From NCBI GenBank assembly GCA_046597185.1, contig JBKJLF010000260.1, positions 1 through 11,474 of the forward strand: 11,474 bases of DNA, in the 5' to 3' direction. The stretch is from CAMBDR01 sp046597185 (lineage in GTDB: Bacteria > Pseudomonadota > Gammaproteobacteria > Burkholderiales > Burkholderiaceae_D). How positions within the stretch are numbered: position 1 is the stretch's first letter; each line of letters opens with the position of its first letter. Under the pieces are notes generated by a model, which did no database searches, was not told where the DNA came from, and saw only the letters and a program-made list of their open reading frames with translations. The translations under genes and the position numbers were made by a program. Below are positions 6,356 to 11,474 of this stretch, in pieces.

Positions 6356-6394
6356 ATTGACCGCCGTACCTTGGCATCGGTGCGGCGGTTGATT
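6356..6394. terminator. long stem-loop between convergent genes
   Basis: ACCGCCGTACC (6360-6370) and GGTGCGGCGGT (6379-6389) pair over 11 bp with one G-U, around an 8-base loop TTGGCATC. Further A-U and G-U pairs extend the stem to 6356/6393 or 6355/6394. It sits between the GNAT gene (ends 6244) and the convergent glycine-rich gene (ends 6415), as a bidirectional terminator would. No good U-tract follows on either strand, so it may act with Rho or as an RNA-stabilising hairpin. Confidence 0.45.
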
Positions 6395-6414
6395 CGATTG
6401 CAGTCTGCACCGCG

Positions 6415-7089
6415 TCAACTACATGCACCGCCCCCCCCACCGCCACCGCCACCATCGCAGCCACTGCCACCGCCGCCATCACCGCCACCACCATCGCCGC
6501 TGCTAAATCCACCCACTGTCACCGCCCAGCCGCCGCTATTGCGATAGCGCCGCCGAGGTTTGCGCCCGCCTTTCAGCGCCAATTCATCTGGCTCGTAAGT
6601 GAAGCCATGTTGAATCTTCAGTTGCAAGTCGAGTGCAAATAATAGTGGCATGTGGTCTGGTTTCGCTGGGTTATAAAGGCTTACTTCGCACATGCGCCAC
6701 CAGCATAGGCGCAATGCTGGGCTGGTGCTGTCTGTGGTGATCGGGGCGGGGGCCACAAAGCGGCCAAAAGCTTGCTGGCAAAATGCTTGATAGGCGGTTT
6801 TTTGCTGGCTGAATGCCAGCCACAAATCGCCAGCAACGCGAGACGGCATCGCCAGCGGGGTTGGTTGGCCTTGAATGCTAGCCAGAAAATACTGCCGCAA
6901 GCCCAGCACCACCAGTTGGCATTCGCGCGCTTTTAAGTGCGCGTGGTGTTGCCGCAGTTGGGCAATGCAAGCCGCTGGCAGGTTGTATTGCTGAATGAAT
7001 TTGGCGCGTTGCGCGCGTTTAATGGCGCGCCAAATCAGCGGTGCAACCAGTGCCAGAACCACTGCGGCAATAAGGTAGGGCGTTGGCAT
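6415..7089 (-). CDS. membrane-anchored protein with glycine-rich C-terminal tail
   Basis: 224 residues. An N-terminal hydrophobic segment (about 4-20, YLIAAVVLALVAPLIW) followed by RAIKRAQRAK predicts a single anchor with the rest in the cytoplasm. The central part has SRVAGDLWLAF (83-93) and YQAFCQQAFGRF (100-111), a pattern I associate with uncharacterised glycine-rich-domain proteins, and later PLLFALDLQLKIQHGF. The last 35 residues are almost only Gly with Asp, Ser and two Cys (SGDGGGGDGGGGSG, then a run of nine Gly), ending ACS. AGGGG sits 7 bases before ATG 7089, and the gene follows the antitoxin stop by 13 bp, so the two are probably co-transcribed. Function unknown. The Gly run rests on homopolymers of C and is sensitive to base-count errors. 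Confidence 0.7.
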   Translation of the reverse strand: MPTPYLIAAVVLALVAPLIWRAIKRAQRAKFIQQYNLPAACIAQLRQHHAHLKARECQLVVLGLRQYFLASIQGQPTPLAMPSRVAGDLWLAFSQQKTAYQAFCQQAFGRFVAPAPITTDSTSPALRLCWWRMCEVSLYNPAKPDHMPLLFALDLQLKIQHGFTYEPDELALKGGRKPRRRYRNSGGWAVTVGGFSSGDGGGGDGGGGSGCDGGGGGGGGGACS

Positions 7090-7102
7090 GGCGTAACCCC
7101 TT

Positions 7103-7339
7103 TTATATGCGATCAGCTTCTTCCGGCTGCACGTTTGGTACTTTATTCATTGCCGCAAAAAATGCGTTTTCATTGCCTTCTTTGGCCCGTTTCTTCAAAT
7201 AATCTTCGGTCATTAAGGCAGACATTTTTTCGGCCACAGCGGATGAGATAAATTGGTTGATGGAAACGCCATCTGGTTGTGCCAATTTCCGAACTTGCTC
7301 GTGAAGTGATTCCGGCAAGCGTAAGCTTAGTGTACTCAT
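7103..7339 (-). CDS. ribbon-helix-helix antitoxin (HicB/CopG-type)
   Basis: 78 residues. The N-terminal MSTLSLRLPESLHEQVRKLA is the DNA-binding strand plus first helix of a ribbon-helix-helix protein. GVSINQFISSAVAEKMSAL is the second helix with the usual S-x-N-x-F-I pattern. The rest is charged and likely disordered until it binds a toxin. Such proteins bind their own promoter as dimers and neutralise a partner toxin. ATG 7339 has AAGGA about 9 bases upstream, and its ATGA overlaps the TGA of the PIN toxin remnant, the classic overlap of a toxin-antitoxin pair. As the toxin is truncated, this is an orphan antitoxin that could still act as a repressor. Confidence 0.82.
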   Translation of the reverse strand: MSTLSLRLPESLHEQVRKLAQPDGVSINQFISSAVAEKMSALMTEDYLKKRAKEGNENAFFAAMNKVPNVQPEEADRI

Positions 7340-7443
7340 GGTAGCATTCCTTTTTCAATCATGAATTCTTGCGGTGCAACAACTGATAGGCCAAACTTTT
7401 CCGCACCTTGAAAATCTTTCTTGTTAAACGTAATGTGCGCTAT
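7336..7443 (-). pseudogene. PIN-domain toxin, C-terminal remnant
   Basis: Upstream of the antitoxin on the same strand the frame reads GIAHITFNKKDFQGAEKFGL, then SVVAPQEFMIEKGMLP and a TGA at 7338-7336. This is the C-terminal end of a PIN ribonuclease toxin: the I-T-F-N-x-K-D-F strand with the last acidic residue, then A-E-K-F-G and V-x-x-P-x-E-F. About 100 N-terminal residues with the other catalytic acids are missing. The frame stays open leftward to about 7503, but the residues there (CYEKWWG and before) do not look like PIN sequence. The break is therefore near 7443-7450, next to the promoter of the plus-strand operon. An active nuclease is excluded. Confidence 0.6.
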
Positions 7444-7455
7444 GCCCCACCATTT

Positions 7456-7485
7456 TTCATAACAGGCGTGAATTGCCAGTATAAT
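7456..7485 (+). promoter_or_regulatory. sigma-70-like promoter of the right-hand operon
   Basis: TTCATA (7456-7461, 4 of 6 to TTGACA), an 18-bp spacer, and a perfect TATAAT (7480-7485). Transcription would begin near 7492, about 40 bp before ATG 7533, which has a strong GAGGG ribosome site at 7521-7525. Confidence 0.5.
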
Positions 7486-7507
7486 AGATTTGATCGCCGT
7501 TATTCAA
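7478..7507 (-). promoter_or_regulatory. possible overlapping divergent promoter for the orphan antitoxin
   Basis: On the minus strand TTGAAT (7507-7502), an 18-bp spacer and TATACT (7483-7478) make a fair sigma-70 promoter. It overlaps the plus-strand -10 box. It would drive the PIN remnant, the antitoxin and the glycine-rich gene. Confidence 0.35.
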
Positions 7508-7532
7508 TATCAACCCCAGCGAGGGAAAAGCC

Positions 7533-7865
7533 ATGCCAACCCACATCCCAAATACGCCAGTCAATACACAGACCAAGCTGGATTCGATCAAGCACAAAAT
7601 TTCCTGTAGCGTGCTGGCAAACTTTCCGCTGCATGAAATCAAAGCACAGGCCAAGGCCAACATTGCGCGTTGGCGCGCCAATGGGGTAGTTAGCTGCGCC
7701 TACGACGAATGGTCTGCCATTATTGACAATGCAGATGACACTAAAATGATCGCTGCAATGGTCGGGCTTGATGAAAACAACAACCGCCTACGCCAATCAA
7801 TTCCCTATGTAGGCATGCTGCCCAAGTCGTTAGTGAGAAAACTGAATGAAGAAATCGCAAGTTGA
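7533..7865 (+). CDS. uncharacterised 110-residue partner of a DUF6036-type nucleotidyltransferase
   Basis: ATG 7533 has GAGGG 7-8 bases upstream. The N-terminus is polar and threonine/proline-rich (MPTHIPNTPVNTQTK). Then come helical stretches LDSIKHKISCSVLANFPLHE and IKAQAKANIARWRANGVVSC, and a conserved-looking block AYDEWSAIID, then DENNNRLRQSIPYVGMLPKS. No enzymatic motif is visible. I recall similar small proteins beside DUF6036 nucleotidyltransferase genes, always uncharacterised. The stop codon lies 20 bp inside the next gene, so the two proteins are likely made together and may interact. By position it could be the antitoxin or adaptor of a two-gene module; this is inference only. Confidence 0.78.
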   Translation: MPTHIPNTPVNTQTKLDSIKHKISCSVLANFPLHEIKAQAKANIARWRANGVVSCAYDEWSAIIDNADDTKMIAAMVGLDENNNRLRQSIPYVGMLPKSLVRKLNEEIAS

Positions 7866-8379
7866 ACATGTGATTAGGGCTGCCAGCAAAATTTGCGAAG
7901 AAGATGAATTTATTATCATTGGCAGTCAGTCATTACACGGCAAATATCCCGACATTGCTGATGATATTTTAATGTCACAAGAAGTTGACTTGTATTTAAA
8001 AAAATATATTGCCAAAACTGAACTGCTCAATGTGATAGGCATGGATTCACCTTTTCACGAGACCTTTGGTTATTACGCTGACCCATGCGATGCACAAACT
8101 GCCGTTTTACCCAAAAACTGGAAAAATCGGTTAGTTCACCTTAAAATGGCGCAACAAGACTCAGCAGTAAGGGCTTATTGCTTAGACCCGCATGACCTTG
8201 TAGTGGCAAAGCTTGCCGCAGCCAGAGACAAAGATAAAGTCTTCATTCGGGCACTGCTGGCAAGGGGCATGGTGAAAGCCGAAATTGTGCAACAACGGCT
8301 TCAGGAAACGGCTGTGTCTCCGGCCAGGTTGGTCGCAATGGAAAGCTTGCTGACCCAACTGATCAATCATAACAATTAG
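7846..8379 (+). CDS. DUF6036-type nucleotidyltransferase (MNT/AbiEii-like fold)
   Basis: 177 residues. EFIIIGSQSLHG (21-32) carries the G-S motif of the polymerase-beta-like nucleotidyltransferase fold, followed by an acidic pair in QEVDLYL (Glu46 and Asp48) in the place of the metal-binding D-x-D. DPCDAQTAVLPKNWKNRLVH (79-98) and LDPHDLVVAKLAAARDKD match what I know of DUF6036-type proteins. Such proteins are related to toxins and minimal nucleotidyltransferases that modify tRNA or proteins; the target here is unknown. ATG 7846 overlaps the upstream gene by 20 bp. The next gene begins 25 bp after its stop with its own strong ribosome site and no terminator between, so all three probably form one operon. 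Confidence 0.84.
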   Translation: MKKSQVEHVIRAASKICEEDEFIIIGSQSLHGKYPDIADDILMSQEVDLYLKKYIAKTELLNVIGMDSPFHETFGYYADPCDAQTAVLPKNWKNRLVHLKMAQQDSAVRAYCLDPHDLVVAKLAAARDKDKVFIRALLARGMVKAEIVQQRLQETAVSPARLVAMESLLTQLINHNN

Positions 8380-8394
8380 TGTAACCATCTGTTC

Positions 8395-8399
8395 AGGAG
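8395..8399 (+). promoter_or_regulatory. ribosome binding site of the CHAT-STAND gene
   Basis: AGGAG, five bases before ATG 8405. It fixes the start of the giant gene; there is no in-frame alternative of comparable quality nearby. Confidence 0.8.
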
Positions 8400-8404
8400 C
8401 CGCC

Positions 8405-11400
8405 ATGCCAGACCCGCATCATTTTGACCTGATCATCACTGCCGATTACCCCAGCCGCAGCGCGCAGTTGCGCCTGCTCTCTGCCGACGGCGCGCAACTG
8501 GCGTATCGCCACACCGATTTCAACAGCATTGCCGTGGGCCAGCAGCGTGGGCTATTCGATCTGCACGATTTTCTGCGCGATTATGTCGAAGCGTGCGACG
8601 AAGCGGCAGCACTGGCGAATATTGGCGTTTGCATTGCCGAACAAGTGCTGGGCGCAGAAATCTTCACCTTGCTGTGGAAAGCCAGCACCCAGCGCACCTT
8701 GCGCATTCAACTGCCGGGCGCGGATGATGCCGACAATCATTTGGCCGCCGCACTGGCCCGTGTGCCGTGGGAAATCGCCCGGCCTAGCGCAGAGCAAACC
8801 AGCTTGGGCGAGCGCAACCTGCTGATACGCGTGGTTCATGACATGAACGCGCCTGCGTCACAGCCCTTGGCTTTGGGCAAAGACGAGGATTTACGCATAC
8901 TGTTTGTATTTGCCGAAGCGCGCGGCGCGGGCGCTGGGCAAGCGTTGGGCATGCGGCGCGAGCGGCGTAAGTTGATGGAACTGTTTGTTAATCAAATTTA
9001 CCCGCACTGGCGCGTGGTGGCGCACGTCCTCGCACACGGGGTTACGCGGGCGCGGCTGATGGCGCAGGTGCAAGAAAACGGCGGTTACCACATCGTGCAT
9101 TGGAGCGGGCATGGCGGCGTTAATTTGCTGGAGTTGGCAAAACCCGGCGGTAGCAGGGACTTGCTGTCTGGGCAAGAACTGTTGGAGTTGTTCAACCAGG
9201 CGGGCGGTTTTCTGCCTCGCTTGTTCTTTTTGAGCGCTTGCCATTCGGGCGATATCTTGAGTATCCAGAATTGGGATGATTTTATTGCCAGCGCACGGGG
9301 TAGCGCCAAGGGCGGTAATCGTGCCGATTCTGTCAACAAAGCGCTACCAAATAGCAATGAGCGCGATCTTAATCTTGCGACACAGCCGGGCTACGCTGGC
9401 ACTGCCCACGCCTTGTTGACGGGCGGTGTAGCGGCGGTGGTGGCGATGCGCTATCCGGTGGGCGACGATTATGCGCGCGAATTGGCGTTGGCGTTTTATC
9501 AACGGCTATTGGCACACAACCAGCCCAAAAGCGTGGCGGCGGCACTGTCGCTGGCGCGGTTGGTACTAAGTAGAGCAACCTTTGCCGACAGCGTTTTTTC
9601 ACCGTGCGACCATGCCACGCCCTTGCTTTACGACGCAGACCAGCTCGGCTTTGCGCCCGCGCAAGGGCGCAGCCCCGCACTGGATACACGCAACCCGCGC
9701 CTGCACGAGATTGCGGAACTGGAAATGGCGGCGCACCCAAACTTTGTCGGGCGTATATGGGAATTGGCTGGCTTGGGGGCGGATTTTGTTGGTATTAGCA
9801 GTGGTAACAGCAGTGGTAACCCGCATGAATCTAGCCAAGCGGTGGCGCTCATCATCGGCTTAGGCGGCATGGGCAAAACCACGCTCGCCGCCGAAGCCGT
9901 GGCGCTGTGGCAGGCGCGGTTTGACTGGATATTGCTGTATCAAGCCAAGCCCAATGCGCTCGGTTTGGAGGCTACCCTGCGCGACATCCATACAAAGCTG
10001 TCTGGCGAGTTGCTACGCTATCATAAGCATGTGGCAAGCCACCCGGCGGATGCCATCTACCGCGACGCCAACGATAGCTTTACTGGCCCAGCGCGCATGA
10101 CGCGGATGATGAAAAACCTGCTTAGGGCGATGCAGGACGAAGCCATTTTGCTGGTGCTGGATAATTTTGAAGGCAACCTCAAGCCAGAACCCGACTCTGC
10201 CACCGTGGATTGCGCCCCGCAGTGGCACTGCCAAGACCCGGCGTGGGATGAATTGCTCGCGCTATTGGCACGCAAACTGCCCGGCTCCAGTTCACGCGTA
10301 TTGATCACTTGTCGGCGGCCCTTGGCGGCGTTGGCTGATTTGCAAGAACATTGCTGCACGGTATTGCTGGGGCCGTTGCCAGCGGGCGAAGCAGCGCTGT
10401 ATCTGCGCGAACATCCGACGTTAAGCAAGATGATGTTTGGTACCGATGAGGGCGAACGCCTATTGGCCTACCGCCTGCTTGACGCTAGCCGTTTTCATCC
10501 GCTGCTAATGGACAGATTGGCGCGCTTGGCTGCTAGTCCGGCGCTACGCGTGCAGTTGATGGCGGCCTTGGAAACACTGGAAAAAACCAAGGACTTTTCA
10601 AGCTTGCCCGCGCTGTTTGCAGGTGTGCGGGGCGATGCGCAGGAATTGGCTTATCTGGATGATGCACTGGCGCTATCGCTTGACCAACTGATCCAAAGCG
10701 TTAGCCCAGATGCGCGGCGGTTGTTGTGGTTGGTGGCGGTGGCAAACGAACCGGTTGCGCTTGGTTTGCTGCACGCTGTGTGGAGTGGGAAGGATAGCGA
10801 GCAGCAGCGGCAACTGCGGCAAATTAAGGCCGATTTGGCAAACTTGCCGCAATTGCCTGCGGAACATCAGGCATGGTTGCAGGCGCTACCACCAGAAGTT
10901 CATGCCATGCTGGCCGCGCTGCCACCCGAGGCACCAGCAAGGCCTGACCCCGTCCCGCTGCTGCGTAACTTACTGGCCGTGGGCTTGGTCAGCGCAGAGA
11001 TTCATGACAATGCGGACGAGGAGGACGACGGCAACCCCGACATCGCCTGCCATGAGCTGGTGCGCGAACGCATCCGCGCGTGGATGGCGGATCACCCGCA
11101 CGACCATGCCAACTTCAGCGAAAACGGCATCCAGCTCGGCTATTCTGATCACTTGGCAGCATTTTTTGCCGCAAACCAACACCAAGATATGGCCTTGGCA
11201 CTGCAAGCGGGCAGCCGCGCCATTGTGTATTGCATCCAAGCCGGGGCATATGATCGGCTGGGCGAATTCGCCAGTAACATCACCACCGCCAGCGGCGACC
11301 CGCGCCTGCTGCAAGGATTAATACCGCATCTCCAGAGCGCCGCCGATGCTGCGCCACCGGGCCAGGCACGCTGGTCTTGTCTGTGCTTGCTGGCCGCTGC

Positions 11401-11474
11401 CTTGTGTAATGGCGGGCAGCCAGACGCCAGCCTGCCGTTTTATCGCCAAGCGGAAGGTATGGCACGCGAAGTAG
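8405..11474 (+). CDS. CHAT protease - NB-ARC/STAND ATPase fusion, NLR-like (partial, open at window end)
   Basis: I read all 1023 codons from ATG 8405 to the window edge without a stop. Residues 1-150 are the N-terminal part of a CHAT unit (ARVPWEIARP is the usual P-W-E motif). Residues 160-400 are the caspase-like CHAT domain: DLRILFVFAEARG, catalytic His in HIVHWSGHGG (His236), catalytic Cys in FFLSACHSG (Cys279), and GYAGTAHALLTGGVAAVVAM. Then comes the STAND switch: NFVGRIWEL (446-454), Walker A GLGGMGKTT (485-493), Walker B ILLVLDNFEG (Asp586), sensor SRVLITCRR (630-638), LGPLP (655-659), a winged-helix region, and an MHD-like CHELVRERI (His883). TPR-like helices begin near 900. Both dyad residues and the ATPase motifs are intact. 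Such proteins are thought to oligomerise on sensing a trigger through the C-terminal repeats and activate the protease. Cytoplasmic, with no membrane segment. The sensor end and protease substrate lie outside the window. Confidence 0.95.
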   Translation, partial: MPDPHHFDLIITADYPSRSAQLRLLSADGAQLAYRHTDFNSIAVGQQRGLFDLHDFLRDYVEACDEAAALANIGVCIAEQVLGAEIFTLLWKASTQRTLRIQLPGADDADNHLAAALARVPWEIARPSAEQTSLGERNLLIRVVHDMNAPASQPLALGKDEDLRILFVFAEARGAGAGQALGMRRERRKLMELFVNQIYPHWRVVAHVLAHGVTRARLMAQVQENGGYHIVHWSGHGGVNLLELAKPGGSRDLLSGQELLELFNQAGGFLPRLFFLSACHSGDILSIQNWDDFIASARGSAKGGNRADSVNKALPNSNERDLNLATQPGYAGTAHALLTGGVAAVVAMRYPVGDDYARELALAFYQRLLAHNQPKSVAAALSLARLVLSRATFADSVFSPCDHATPLLYDADQLGFAPAQGRSPALDTRNPRLHEIAELEMAAHPNFVGRIWELAGLGADFVGISSGNSSGNPHESSQAVALIIGLGGMGKTTLAAEAVALWQARFDWILLYQAKPNALGLEATLRDIHTKLSGELLRYHKHVASHPADAIYRDANDSFTGPARMTRMMKNLLRAMQDEAILLVLDNFEGNLKPEPDSATVDCAPQWHCQDPAWDELLALLARKLPGSSSRVLITCRRPLAALADLQEHCCTVLLGPLPAGEAALYLREHPTLSKMMFGTDEGERLLAYRLLDASRFHPLLMDRLARLAASPALRVQLMAALETLEKTKDFSSLPALFAGVRGDAQELAYLDDALALSLDQLIQSVSPDARRLLWLVAVANEPVALGLLHAVWSGKDSEQQRQLRQIKADLANLPQLPAEHQAWLQALPPEVHAMLAALPPEAPARPDPVPLLRNLLAVGLVSAEIHDNADEEDDGNPDIACHELVRERIRAWMADHPHDHANFSENGIQLGYSDHLAAFFAANQHQDMALALQAGSRAIVYCIQAGAYDRLGEFASNITTASGDPRLLQGLIPHLQSAADAAPPGQARWSCLCLLAAALCNGGQPDASLPFYRQAEGMAREV
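9797..9820 (+). repeat. exact 12-bp tandem duplication in the CHAT-STAND linker
   Basis: AGCAGTGGTAAC occurs twice in a row (9797-9808 and 9809-9820), coding S-S-G-N twice between the FVGR helix and the Walker A motif. Two identical in-frame copies suggest recent slippage in a flexible loop. Confidence 0.95.

Noticed and set aside
6246..6512. Minus-strand 88-residue frame rich in Ala, Val and Met
   Set aside because: Product of the glycine-codon repeats read in another frame (GCG/GTG series); the frame ending at 6415 has the real protein.
9369..9740. Several minus-strand and out-of-frame plus-strand open frames across 8529-11465
   Set aside because: All are shadows of the single long CHAT-STAND frame, which carries every recognised motif.
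1..11474. CRISPR array, tRNA/rRNA genes, complete insertion sequences, integrase
   Set aside because: No regular spaced repeats, cloverleaf sequences, rRNA motifs or transposase domains were seen on either strand.

Overview
The window looks like an accessory stretch of a proteobacterial chromosome, most likely a betaproteobacterium. This rests on the style of the Lgt protein, a GC content around 50%, and the mix of VOC, GNAT, macro-domain and toxin-antitoxin genes; it is an inference, not a measured placement. No rRNA, tRNA, CRISPR array or intact insertion sequence was seen.

Left part (1-2000): the tail of an unknown gene, a broken 2H-phosphoesterase (2'-5' RNA ligase-like) gene, a small secreted protein carrying a 12-bp tandem duplication, and a chimeric ruin. 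In that ruin the front of a macro-domain gene runs out of frame into the back of a Cj0069-family gene, which itself has an internal deletion and a stop. Then comes the one clear housekeeping gene, lgt (2115-2930), intact.

Middle part (2981-7440): a minus-strand phosphoribosyltransferase gene with two mutually compensating frameshifts and a short overlapping downstream ORF; a 26-bp near-copy of the 3' part of lgt in the next intergenic gap; and a minus-strand pair of unknown genes (a small protein with a damaged start region and a three-helix membrane protein) behind an AT-rich promoter. On the plus strand follow a LysR regulator C-terminal fragment, a VOC-family protein and a GNAT acetyltransferase. 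A strong hairpin separates these from a convergent minus-strand cluster: a glycine-rich membrane-anchored protein, a ribbon-helix-helix antitoxin, and only the C-terminal tail of its PIN toxin.

Right part (7456-11474): an intact, tightly packed plus-strand array behind a promoter with a perfect TATAAT. It encodes a 110-residue uncharacterised protein, an overlapping DUF6036-type nucleotidyltransferase, and 25 bp later a very large protein that stays open to the window edge. That protein has an N-terminal CHAT (caspase-like) protease domain with its His and Cys in place, then an NB-ARC/STAND ATPase with Walker A, Walker B, sensor and MHD-like motifs, then the start of helical repeats. This is the arrangement of an NLR-like effector-switch-sensor protein and is the best candidate for a conflict or anti-phage system here. 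The contrast between the decayed left two thirds and the intact right third is itself notable.
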